Below, piece by piece: positions 1-7,403 of a stretch of 38,481 nt of DNA (the first letter of the stretch is position 1; each line of letters begins with the position of its first letter). The notes beneath the pieces are model-generated. The model ran no database searches and was not told the origin of the DNA. It was given only the letters and a program-made list of their open reading frames with translations. The position numbers and the translations under genes were made by a program. This stretch comes from Clostridia bacterium (GTDB taxonomy: Bacteria; Bacillota; Clostridia; Oscillospirales; CAG-272): contig JAFPWV010000167.1 of NCBI GenBank assembly GCA_017412675.1, forward strand, positions 1 to 38,481, given 5' to 3'.

Positions 1-22
1 ACGTTCCATATCGCCGTCCCAT
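1..22 (-). CDS. Possible 5' end of a divergent gene, cut by the window edge
   Basis: On the minus strand an ATG at 22-20 opens a frame reading MGRRYGT before it runs off the window. It is preceded by AGAAGGATCACACC, an acceptable ribosome binding site, and lies downstream of a minus-strand promoter-like pair at 98-127. Only seven codons are visible, so no product can be named. The arrangement suggests a gene, perhaps a regulator, divergent from the sialidase operon; that role is a guess. The start could equally be chance. Confidence 0.25.
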
Positions 23-97
23 GGTGTGATCCTTCTGGATTTACGGTTGCTGGATTTCGGCATGTGGCAAACCACCCTTACGAGAGATTATGCCTCT

Positions 98-127
98 ATT
101 ATATCACTGTCTACCAACACTGTGCAA
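98..127 (-). promoter_or_regulatory. Divergent minus-strand promoter
   Basis: Read on the minus strand, TTGCAC (plus 122-127) and TATAAT (plus 98-103) are separated by 18 bp, which is a good sigma-A match. It would drive the truncated gene at the left edge. It overlaps the 5' end of the open sialidase frame, which argues that the sialidase starts at 139 and not at the GTG at 64. For the sialidase itself only a weak plus-strand candidate is visible (TTACGA at 78-83, TATATC at 102-107). Confidence 0.45.
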
Positions 128-138
128 GTCAGGATTTT

Positions 139-1314
139 ATGTATTTCAGCGACATGCCCCTGTTCCCCTCGGGCGGCGGCTCGAATTACCGGATCCCGAG
201 CGTCGCCGCGGACCGGCACGGGACCTTTTACGCCTTCTGCAACGACCGCAGAGGGACGCTGTCTGACGCGGCAGGAGAGGTTTATCTCTGCTTTGCCCGC
301 AAAAAAGCGGGAATGGAATGGGAAGAGCCCCGTCCGCTCATCGCCGTGGAGGGCTGGGCGACGTCGATGGGCAGCGCGGTGTACGATCCCGTGACCGACA
401 CCGTGATGTGCTGCGGCGAGAAGATCCCGGTCCAGCGGCGCGAATTCGGGCACTATTCCGCCGAACAGCTCGCGGCGTATGAAGCCGAAGCCGAACGGAA
501 GGCGCGCGAGCTCGGCATTCTGCGCGGGCGGTTCGTGCTCTTTTCCGGCGACGGCGGCGAAACCTGGGGCGAGCGGCCGCATGAGATCGAAAAACGGGCA
601 TTCACCCATACCGACGGGCGGGAGATCCTCCTCGGCGGGAGCTGTCACGGCTCCGCGCACGGCATCTGTCTCCGTCATGGTCCCCACGCCGGGCGGCTGA
701 TCTGCCCCTCGCGCACGCAGGCCGGTCAGTACGCGAACTGGGACGAGCTCCGCTTGAACGTCTACAACAACGCCCTCTGGAGCGACGACCACGGCCTGAT
801 TTGGCACGCTTCCGCACCGGTCCAGCTCGGCACCGGAGAGGGGACCCTCATCGAGCAGGCGGACGGCTCGCTCACCTACAATTCCCGCGCCTATTTCCGC
901 GACGGGCTGCGCTATCTCGCGACCTCGACCGACGGCGGCGAGACCTGGGTCGATTTCCGCGCGGATGCTTATCTCCGGGAGGAGACCTTCTGCGGCTGCA
1001 ACGCGTCCTTCCTCCGCCTGGAGCGGGACGAGCTCGCCGATCCGTCGCTCCTGCCTCCCGACGCCGACGGCATCACGCTCTTCGCCAATCCGCGCGCGGA
1101 AAAACGCGTGAATATGGCGGTGTGCTGGAGCTTTGACGGCGGGCGGACGTGGGCCGGATCGAAGACGGTATTTGCGGGCCCCTCCTCCTATTCGAGCCTC
1201 GATTATGCCCGCGCGGCGGACCGCTTCGTGCTCCTCTACGAGCGCGGGGAAGAGGACCCCTGCGACGGCGGGATCGCGGCGGCGGAATTCGATCTTGCAT
1301 GGCTCTTCTCATGA
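139..1314 (+). CDS. Exo-alpha-sialidase (neuraminidase), GH33-like, cytoplasmic
   Basis: A six-bladed-propeller sialidase of about 391 residues. Visible signatures are YRIPS near the start (first arginine of the triad), RRGTLSDAAG with a candidate acid/base Asp, GSAHGICL followed by GRLICPSR, GEGTLIEQADGSL (glutamate of the Tyr/Glu pair), NSRAYFR, NPRAEKRVN, and SYSSLDY with the tyrosine. Asp-box repeats appear as SGDGGETWG, STDGGETW and SFDGGRTW, plus a degenerate SDDHGLIW. The family releases terminal sialic acid or related nonulosonates. No signal peptide is present, so it probably acts inside on imported sialosides. The frame is open back to base 1, with a GTG at 64. ATG 139 is chosen because homology begins there and AGG lies 6-7 nt upstream, though the start remains uncertain. 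First gene of a four-gene operon. Specificity could be for another nonulosonate or Kdn. Confidence 0.85.
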   Translation: MYFSDMPLFPSGGGSNYRIPSVAADRHGTFYAFCNDRRGTLSDAAGEVYLCFARKKAGMEWEEPRPLIAVEGWATSMGSAVYDPVTDTVMCCGEKIPVQRREFGHYSAEQLAAYEAEAERKARELGILRGRFVLFSGDGGETWGERPHEIEKRAFTHTDGREILLGGSCHGSAHGICLRHGPHAGRLICPSRTQAGQYANWDELRLNVYNNALWSDDHGLIWHASAPVQLGTGEGTLIEQADGSLTYNSRAYFRDGLRYLATSTDGGETWVDFRADAYLREETFCGCNASFLRLERDELADPSLLPPDADGITLFANPRAEKRVNMAVCWSFDGGRTWAGSKTVFAGPSSYSSLDYARAADRFVLLYERGEEDPCDGGIAAAEFDLAWLFS

Positions 1315-1336
1315 AGAGCGCGGAAAGGAGCCAACC

Positions 1337-2026
1337 ATGAGAATCGTATTTGTGCGGCACGGCGAACCGGATTATGAGCACGACTGCCTGACGCCGCTCG
1401 GCGTTTTGCAGGCGGACGCGGCGGCAAAACGGCTGTGCGAGGAGGGGATCGGGGCGATCTATACCTCTCCGCAGGGACGCGCCCGACAGACGGCGGATGC
1501 CGCGGCGAAGGTGCTCGGACTCACGCCGGTGGTGCTCGACTTCATGCACGAGCTCCATTGGAGTTCGGCAGACGGGCGGGAGATCTTCCTGGGCGGGCAC
1601 CCGTGGAAGATCGCCGACGAGATGGTACGGGCGGGAGACGACCTTCTGGACGCGAACTGGCGGGCGCATCCGTATTATGCGGGCAGCCGCGTTATCGAAT
1701 CCGTCCGGATCGTCGAGGAAGGCATCGACGGCTGGCTCGCCTCGCTCGGCTATGTCCGGGAAGGGCGGTATTACCGCAACACGCGGCCGGACGACGAACA
1801 GTTCACCGTCGCGCTCTTCAGCCACGGCGGCTCGTCCTCGGCGGCGATGGGACATCTCTTGAACCTCGCGTTCCCGTACATGTGCTCGGTCTTTCATCTG
1901 CCGTTCACCGGGATCACGACTCTGCGCTTCGACCGCCATCCGGGCAGCCTCTCCGCACCCGTCCTCGAGCTCGCGGGCGACGGGCGTCACATCCGCGGCG
2001 TCACGCTGCCGGGGGACGGCGCATGA
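1337..2026 (+). CDS. Histidine phosphatase superfamily protein
   Basis: A 229-residue branch-1 histidine phosphatase (phosphoglycerate-mutase-like fold). The N-terminal VRHGEPD holds the phospho-accepting histidine (His8, after Arg7), YTSPQGRARQTA is the usual second arginine block, Glu72 in MHELHW is the likely proton donor and His163 in SHGGSSS the second catalytic histidine. The family removes phosphate from sugar phosphates, nucleotides or other small esters; the substrate cannot be read from the sequence. AAAGGAG lies 7 nt before the ATG. It sits 22 nt after the sialidase and overlaps the next start by 4 nt (ATGA), so the genes are translationally coupled. In this context a sugar-phosphate substrate is likely, but that is inference. 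Confidence 0.85.
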   Translation: MRIVFVRHGEPDYEHDCLTPLGVLQADAAAKRLCEEGIGAIYTSPQGRARQTADAAAKVLGLTPVVLDFMHELHWSSADGREIFLGGHPWKIADEMVRAGDDLLDANWRAHPYYAGSRVIESVRIVEEGIDGWLASLGYVREGRYYRNTRPDDEQFTVALFSHGGSSSAAMGHLLNLAFPYMCSVFHLPFTGITTLRFDRHPGSLSAPVLELAGDGRHIRGVTLPGDGA

Positions 2027-2607
2027 TCCGGCTCTATTCCCCCGCAAAAACGGAGGAGATCATCCAAAAGCTGGAGCCCGTGATCCGGCAGGTTTCGGCG
2101 GACTACGGCGTTCCCGGGGCGGCGATCTGCGCCATCCTCTTCCGCGAGATCAAGGAGATCGACCTCATGGATGCGGCGGCGGATGCGGCGGTCCGGTTCG
2201 GCTGGTTCGGGAGATCGGACAGCTCGACCGGGTACATGCAGATCTTCGGCCGGGTCGCCATCCGCGCGCTCCGGTTCGCCCGGGAACACGGGATCGAGAC
2301 CCCGGACCGGCTCGGGATGCCCGACGGGCTGGATGAAAATGTCCCCGCGGACGTGAGAACGATGTGGCTGCGGCTCAACCGGGACACGGCCTTCAATCTG
2401 CGCATGGGGACGCTCAATCTCCTCGCGGCGGCTCACGAGGCTGCCGGGGAGGTGGACTTCGGACGGCTCGGCGCGGACGGCATGAAGCGCGCGTTCAGCC
2501 GGTACAACGCCAATACCTGCTCCGTCACCTCCTACGGAGAAGAGGTCTGGGGCTATTATCTGAAATACGGCGGGGAAAGCCGGGAGGGAGAACAGCATGA
2601 ACTATGA
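2023..2607 (+). CDS. Lysozyme/transglycosylase-like small protein, function unknown
   Basis: A protein of 194 residues that I do not recognise by name. The region AICAILFREIKEIDL followed about 30 residues later by SSTGYMQIFG resembles the catalytic Glu and the G-x-M-Q-I segment of soluble lytic transglycosylases and other lysozyme-fold proteins. SRYNANTCSVTSYGEEVWGYY near the C-terminus (with an N-A motif before a final helix) also fits that fold. There is no signal peptide or membrane segment, so if it is a muramidase-type enzyme it would act on cytoplasmic fragments or leave by another route. The start overlaps the preceding stop as ATGA, and the 3' end overlaps the next start by 11 bp. 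Fold assignment is pattern recognition only. Confidence 0.6.
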   Translation: MIRLYSPAKTEEIIQKLEPVIRQVSADYGVPGAAICAILFREIKEIDLMDAAADAAVRFGWFGRSDSSTGYMQIFGRVAIRALRFAREHGIETPDRLGMPDGLDENVPADVRTMWLRLNRDTAFNLRMGTLNLLAAAHEAAGEVDFGRLGADGMKRAFSRYNANTCSVTSYGEEVWGYYLKYGGESREGEQHEL

Positions 2608-4414
2608 CGAACTGAGGAAGCTGACCAACCGCGGATGGAACACCTGGTATTCCATGTCCATGACCGCGCACGTCCTTCTGCCGTACGGGTTTGCGATCGG
2701 GCTCAGCTTCAAGGATTTCACCGATTCCCGCCTGATCCGGGACCTGAAGGTCGGAGACCATGGTCTGAGACCTGGATCGCGCAGCTGGGACGGGCGCTAT
2801 ACGAGCCTCACCTTCCGGGCGGGAGCGTGCGAGATCACCGTCGAGAGCACCGCGCAGGGAGGCGAGCAGTATATCCTCGTCACGCCCGTGGGAAAGGCGG
2901 TCCGCGCACCGGCGCTGGTGATTGAAGCCGCCCTGCTCTGGGGCAAGCCGGGGACGCTCTGGAACCGGAACGGGAGGATCGGCGGCTCGTTCCCGGACGG
3001 GCGGGAGATCGTCATCCACACCACCGGACGGCGCGATCCCTTTGTGTACGCGAACGCGCTCCTGCCGTATCGGAGCGTGACGCTCGACGGCCCGGTCGCC
3101 GTCTCCACCGTCCCGGCCACGGTCGAAGAGGTCCGCGGGATGCTGGACCGTGCGCGGGCTGAGGTGCTCGCCGAGGAAGCGGCCTGGGGAGAGAATGCAG
3201 GCGCGTACCAGGCGATGCGCAGCTGCCTCGCGTGGGACACGATCTACGAGCCGGAGCACGACCGGATCTGCTCCCCCGTCAGCCGTGCCTGGAGCGAGGG
3301 ATGGGGCGGGTACGTCCTCTTCGACTGGGACACCTATTTCGCCGCGCTCATGAGCCAGTTCGGGAGCCGGGAGCTCGCGTACCTCAACGCCTTTGCGATC
3401 ACGAACGAGGCAACCGAGGAGGGCTTCATCCCGAATTTCGGCGCGTCGGACGACAACAAGAGCCGCGACCGTTCGCAGCCGCCCGTCGGATCCCTCGTCG
3501 TCCTGCGGCTGTGGGAACGCTTCCGCGACGACTGGTTCGTGTCCGAGCTCTTCCCGGCGCTGTTCCGCTGGAACACATGGTTTTCCGAGCACCGGACGCT
3601 CGGCGACGGCACGCTCTGCTGGGGTTCGGTGAAGTTCGAGCCGAGAAACGGCCGGTACTTCGAGGTGTACGACACCGGGAACCTGCAGGGCGCGAAGTAT
3701 GAATCGGGACTCGACAACTCGCCGATGTACGACGATGCGGCGTTCGACGAGGCGCGCGGGCTGATGCTCCTCTCCGATGTCGGGCTGACGGGGCTTTACA
3801 TCGAGGACTGCCGCTGTCTGATCCGGCTGGCGGAAATCGCGGGAGAGACCGGTGCGATCCCCGTGCTCCGGGAAAGGATGAGTGCGGCGGAGGCGGCGAT
3901 GGCCTCTCTCTGGAATCCGGAGACCGGGATCTATGAGAACCGCGACGCCGTGACGGGGGCGTTCTCGCACCGCATTTCCCCGACGAATCTTTACAGCCTG
4001 TTTTCCTCCCGCGTGACGCCGGAGCAGAAGCGGTCCATGGCGCAGAAATACCTCTGCGATCCGGACGAGCTCGGCGGGGAATACATGCTGCCGTCCATCT
4101 CGCGCAGCGACCCGGCCTATCCGGATCAGAACTACTGGCGCGGGCGGATCTGGGCGCCGATGAACTATCTGGTGTACGAAGCGCTCTCGGAGGCGGGCAT
4201 GGAGGCGGAGATGCGGCTCCTTGCGGCGTCCTCCCGGAAGCTCCTTCTGAAGGAGTGGGAGGAGCACGGTCACGTCCACGAGAACTACAACGGCACGACG
4301 GGCGAGGGCTGCGACAAGCCGAACAGCAACAACTTCTATCATTGGGGCGGGCTGCTCGGATACATCGCCGTCATGCAGGCGAAGCGGGATGCCGAGACCG
4401 GTATGAAGAACTGA
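2597..4414 (+). CDS. GH63/trehalase-like (alpha/alpha)6-barrel glycoside hydrolase
   Basis: A 605-residue cytoplasmic glycosidase. The N-terminal ~200 residues look like a beta-rich domain, followed by an (alpha/alpha)6 barrel. Motifs typical of the GH63/GH37 group are FDWDTYF (Asp243/Asp245, candidate general acid), SGLDNSPMYDD, YWRGRIWAPMNYLVYEAL, and VHENYNG with Glu562 as candidate base, followed by FYHWGGLLGY. Relatives include mannosylglycerate/glucosylglycerate hydrolases and processing alpha-glucosidases, all inverting enzymes; the substrate here is unknown. GGGAGGGAG precedes the ATG. Last gene of the sialidase operon, with a hairpin terminator 9 nt downstream. No signal peptide, consistent with intracellular degradation of an imported oligosaccharide. 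Confidence 0.82.
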   Translation: MNYDELRKLTNRGWNTWYSMSMTAHVLLPYGFAIGLSFKDFTDSRLIRDLKVGDHGLRPGSRSWDGRYTSLTFRAGACEITVESTAQGGEQYILVTPVGKAVRAPALVIEAALLWGKPGTLWNRNGRIGGSFPDGREIVIHTTGRRDPFVYANALLPYRSVTLDGPVAVSTVPATVEEVRGMLDRARAEVLAEEAAWGENAGAYQAMRSCLAWDTIYEPEHDRICSPVSRAWSEGWGGYVLFDWDTYFAALMSQFGSRELAYLNAFAITNEATEEGFIPNFGASDDNKSRDRSQPPVGSLVVLRLWERFRDDWFVSELFPALFRWNTWFSEHRTLGDGTLCWGSVKFEPRNGRYFEVYDTGNLQGAKYESGLDNSPMYDDAAFDEARGLMLLSDVGLTGLYIEDCRCLIRLAEIAGETGAIPVLRERMSAAEAAMASLWNPETGIYENRDAVTGAFSHRISPTNLYSLFSSRVTPEQKRSMAQKYLCDPDELGGEYMLPSISRSDPAYPDQNYWRGRIWAPMNYLVYEALSEAGMEAEMRLLAASSRKLLLKEWEEHGHVHENYNGTTGEGCDKPNSNNFYHWGGLLGYIAVMQAKRDAETGMKN

Positions 4415-4422
4415 ATCAAGAG

Positions 4423-4453
4423 ACGGCGGGATCGATGCGGTTCCGCCGTTTTA
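4423..4453 (+). terminator. Rho-independent terminator after the sialidase operon
   Basis: ACGGCGG (4423-4429) pairs perfectly with CCGCCGT (4443-4449) across a 13-nt loop and is followed by TTTTA. It lies just after the GH63-like stop codon and before the next promoter. Confidence 0.8.
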
Positions 4454-4474
4454 CCGTCCGGCCCCATTTTCGTC

Positions 4475-4504
4475 TTGACGCCGCCGAACGGTCTGTGTTA
4501 TAAT
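4475..4504 (+). promoter_or_regulatory. Promoter of the PfkB-GH4-PHP-GH2 operon
   Basis: TTGACG (4475-4480) and TATAAT (4499-4504) are separated by 18 bp. Transcription would begin near 4511, giving a leader of about 60 nt before the PfkB start at 4573. The rest of the 4415-4572 gap holds only the upstream terminator and this promoter. Confidence 0.8.
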
Positions 4505-4572
4505 AAAGCAAACTCAGAAATCCCGGCAGGGGGCGCGGACCCGTGTCCTCAGGCCGGAAAAGGAGCAGGATC

Positions 4573-5508
4573 ATGCAGAAAAAATGGGACGTTTTCGTGT
4601 ACGGGGACGTGAACATCGACCTCGTCGTGCCGGGCGTCGAGGTGCTTCCCGATCCGGGGACCGAGGTCGACGTGCCGGTGATGGAGACCTTCGTCGGCGG
4701 CGGCGCGGCGCTCTTTGCGCTCGGGATCGCCAAGCTCGGCCTGACGCCCGTCTTTCAGGGAAGCATCGGGCGGGACATGTACGGCGTCTATATCCGGAAC
4801 CTCTTTCGCGCGCTCGGCGTGGACGACAGCCTCCTGACCGATCACGATACGAAGAAGACGGGCATTTCGATCAGCTTCACGACGGAGCGCGACCGCTGCT
4901 TCCTCACCTACCGCGGGACGAACGAAGGCCTGACGCTCCGGAATATGGACCTCTCCGCGCTTCCGCATGCGCGCCATGTGCATATCACGGGCTACGAGGG
5001 CACGCGAAACCACGCGGAATATGAGGACATGCTCGGAAAGATCAAGGCCATGGGGAACGTGACCGTCTCCTTCGACGTGGGCTGGGACGGCTCGGGCGAG
5101 TGGTACGAGGGCATCTTCGATCTGCTCCCGATGATCGACGTGCTCTTCATGAATGAAACGGAGTGCCTGCACTACACGCGCGCGGCGGATGCGGAAACAG
5201 GTGCGAAAAAGCTCGCCGAAGGCGCCGGGATGGCGGTCATCAAGCTCGGGAAAGCGGGCGCGATGGCGGTGAAGGACAGCCGGATCTATCGCGCGCCGGG
5301 CTACCGGGTCGAAGCCGTCGACACCACCGGGGCGGGCGATTCCTTCAACGCGGGCTTTGTCTCCGGGTTCCTCAGCGGACTGTCCGTGGAGGACTGCCTG
5401 CGATACGGGAACGGCTGCGGCGCGCTCTCCGTGACGAAACTCGGCGGGAACACCGGATTCCCGTATTTGAACGAACTCGAAGACTTCATCCGGGAACGGA
5501 ATGCATAA
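4573..5508 (+). CDS. PfkB/ribokinase-family carbohydrate kinase
   Basis: A 311-residue ribokinase-fold sugar kinase. It opens with VFVYGDVNIDLVV and has the substrate-side glycine run GGGAALFALGIAKLG (PfkB signature 1) and DTTGAGDSFNAGF (signature 2, catalytic base Asp256). The family phosphorylates sugars or nucleosides using ATP; the exact sugar is not determinable. The frame extends to a GTG at 4543, but ATG 4573 is preferred because AAAAGGAG lies 8 nt upstream. First gene of a six-gene operon, 24 nt before the GH4 gene. It probably phosphorylates a sugar released by the GH4 or GH2 enzyme, which is inference from context. Confidence 0.87.
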   Translation: MQKKWDVFVYGDVNIDLVVPGVEVLPDPGTEVDVPVMETFVGGGAALFALGIAKLGLTPVFQGSIGRDMYGVYIRNLFRALGVDDSLLTDHDTKKTGISISFTTERDRCFLTYRGTNEGLTLRNMDLSALPHARHVHITGYEGTRNHAEYEDMLGKIKAMGNVTVSFDVGWDGSGEWYEGIFDLLPMIDVLFMNETECLHYTRAADAETGAKKLAEGAGMAVIKLGKAGAMAVKDSRIYRAPGYRVEAVDTTGAGDSFNAGFVSGFLSGLSVEDCLRYGNGCGALSVTKLGGNTGFPYLNELEDFIRERNA

Positions 5509-5532
5509 ATCAGGTCATAGGAGGACTATTCC

Positions 5533-6903
5533 ATGAAAATCGGCGTACTCGGCGGCGCGGGCGTCCGCACGGTCATCTTCATCAACGGTCTCTTGAAGCG
5601 CTACCGGAAGCTGCACATCGACGAAGTCGTGCTCTACGACATCGATTTTCCGAAGCTCGCGATCATCGCAAAGCTCTGCCGTCACGTCGTGGCGCGCGAG
5701 GGCTGCGATCTCGTCGTCCGCGAGGTGTATGACGCCGTGGACGCGATCCGAGGGATGGACTACATCGTCACGACCTTGCGCGTCGGCGGGGACCATTCCC
5801 GCGTCGTCGACGAGACGGTCGCCCTCCAAAACGGCGTGATCGGCCAGGAGACCACCGGCGTCGGCGGCTTCTCCATGGCGGTCCGCACGATCCCCGTGCT
5901 GATCGATTACTGCAGGCTGATCGACGAATACGCTCCGAACGCGTGGATCTTCAACTTCACCAACCCGTCCGGGCTCGTGACGCAGGCGCTGCACACGGCG
6001 GGCTTCCACCGCGTCATCGGGATCTGCGACGCGCCGAGCAGCATGAAGTACCGCATGGCGAATGATCTCGGCGTGACGGAGGAGGAGCTTTACGTCGAAT
6101 TCTTCGGCCTCAACCACCTCTCGTGGATCACGAGCGTCCGGGTGCGCGGCGAGGAGATCATGCCGAAGCTGATCTGGGACGACGGTTTTCTCGCGTCGAT
6201 CCAGGAGCTCGAGATCTTCGACCCCGACGTCATCCGCATGACGGGGATGCTCCCGAACGAATACCTGTATTACTACTACCACCGCGAAAAAGCGCTGGCG
6301 AACATTCAAAAATCCGGAAAGACCCGCGGCCAGACCATCGAGGAGGTCAACCTCGCGATGATGAAGGAGCTCGGCGAGATGGACATCGACGCGGATCCTG
6401 AAGGCGCGCTCCAGATCTTCCTCTGGTACATGCAGCTCCGAGAGAACAGCTATATGTCGATCGAATCCGGCACGGCGAACCGACCGCTGCTCGAAAAGGG
6501 CAAGCTCCCGGTCCCCGAGGGGATGGGCTATTCGGGCGTCATGCTCGACTGCATCGAAGGGATGCAGAGCGCGGAGGGGCGGACCCTCGTCCTGAGCGTG
6601 CTCAATCAGGGGGCGATCCCCTTCCTCGCGGACGAGGACGTCGTCGAGGTCACCTGCAAGGTCTCCGCGTCCGGCATCGAGCCTGTGAAGCAGACTGCGG
6701 TGCCGCCGCTGTGCGAGCTCTATATCCGCCTCATCAAGCGGTATGAGCGCCTGACGGTCGAGGCGGTGTTCGACGGGGACGAGGAGAGAGCCATCGAGGC
6801 CCTGATGCTGCATCCGCTCGTCAACTCCTATTCCCTTGCGAAAAAGCTGCTCGCGGATTACGACGAAGCCTACGGCGGGCCGATGCTCGGACGGCGGGCA
6901 TAA
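5533..6903 (+). CDS. GH4 family NAD+/metal-dependent glycosidase
   Basis: A 456-residue GH4 enzyme. The N-terminal Rossmann motif is IGVLGGAGVRT, followed by QETTGVGGFSMAVRTIPV, IFNFTNPSGLVTQA, ICDAPSS with Cys165, and FFGLNHLSW with His195. In GH4, the Cys and His bind the Mn2+, and cleavage proceeds by NAD+-dependent oxidation at C3 and elimination, so alpha- and beta-linked substrates are both possible in the family. The residues after the metal cysteine (CDAP) are closer to the CDMP of 6-phospho-alpha-glucosidases than to the CN(V/I)P of 6-phospho-beta-glucosidases, but match neither exactly. AGGAGG precedes the ATG. Cytoplasmic. No PTS gene accompanies it, so a phosphorylated substrate would need the adjacent PfkB kinase or a PTS encoded elsewhere. 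Confidence 0.88.
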   Translation: MKIGVLGGAGVRTVIFINGLLKRYRKLHIDEVVLYDIDFPKLAIIAKLCRHVVAREGCDLVVREVYDAVDAIRGMDYIVTTLRVGGDHSRVVDETVALQNGVIGQETTGVGGFSMAVRTIPVLIDYCRLIDEYAPNAWIFNFTNPSGLVTQALHTAGFHRVIGICDAPSSMKYRMANDLGVTEEELYVEFFGLNHLSWITSVRVRGEEIMPKLIWDDGFLASIQELEIFDPDVIRMTGMLPNEYLYYYYHREKALANIQKSGKTRGQTIEEVNLAMMKELGEMDIDADPEGALQIFLWYMQLRENSYMSIESGTANRPLLEKGKLPVPEGMGYSGVMLDCIEGMQSAEGRTLVLSVLNQGAIPFLADEDVVEVTCKVSASGIEPVKQTAVPPLCELYIRLIKRYERLTVEAVFDGDEERAIEALMLHPLVNSYSLAKKLLADYDEAYGGPMLGRRA

Positions 6904-6928
6904 GCACGGAACACGGAAGGAGTACGGT

Positions 6929-7393
6929 ATGAAAGAACTCTATCGGGTCGAAGGGGTCGTGAACCGCGGCTTCGTCGGCCAGATCACCTACACGATCTGT
7001 CTTGAAGAGACCCTCTCGAAGCTCGATATCCACTTTTCCTTCGACGCGGACAAGCGGACCTTCCGCCCCGGGGACATCACGGACGCGCTGATCCGGGATA
7101 CGATCGAGACCTGCCGAAGGAACTACGATCTCGAGATCGGCGAGGAGCGCGCCCGCCAGATCATCCTCGGCGACATGAAGACCGAGATCCACACCCTCGC
7201 GACGATCAACGACGAATTCCTCGGCTGCATCCACAAGCAGCTCACGGACCGCCACATGACCTACGACGGGGACACGGCCTCCGAAGGCTGCGTCCCGCGG
7301 GAATCGTTCGACGGGGTATTGAAGGTCACGGTGCTCGTCTTCAACGTCATCAAGGACGCGACGCACTACTGCCTGACGGTCAGCGGAGAATGA
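6929..7393 (+). CDS. Uncharacterised 154-aa protein
   Basis: Not recognised. The protein is soluble, without signal peptide, cysteine clusters or obvious nucleotide-binding motifs. It starts with a beta-rich stretch (MKELYRVEGVVNRGFVG), has a helical acidic middle including IRDTIETCRRNYDLEIGEERARQIILGDMKTEI, and ends with beta strands (VLKVTVLVFNVI). The start at 6929 is fixed by GGAAGGAG 5-6 nt upstream; the open frame begins earlier, inside the GH4 gene. It is 25 nt after the GH4 stop and 10 nt before the PHP gene, so it is certainly co-transcribed with them. A small accessory or binding protein for the pathway is possible, but no function is claimed. Confidence 0.75.
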   Translation: MKELYRVEGVVNRGFVGQITYTICLEETLSKLDIHFSFDADKRTFRPGDITDALIRDTIETCRRNYDLEIGEERARQIILGDMKTEIHTLATINDEFLGCIHKQLTDRHMTYDGDTASEGCVPRESFDGVLKVTVLVFNVIKDATHYCLTVSGE

Positions 7394-7403
7394 GGAGGGG
7401 AAC

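Noticed and set aside
64..138. GTG at 64 as the sialidase start
   Set aside because: The extra 25 residues are AT-rich, lack a ribosome binding site and overlap a divergent promoter; sialidase homology starts after 139.
1987..2607. Frameshift joining the histidine phosphatase and the lysozyme-like protein
   Set aside because: The ATGA overlap is a normal coupled stop/start, and both proteins are complete.
2525..4342. A 605-codon minus-strand frame opposite the GH63-like gene
   Set aside because: Antisense shadow without motifs or ribosome binding site; the plus frame has clear glycosidase motifs.
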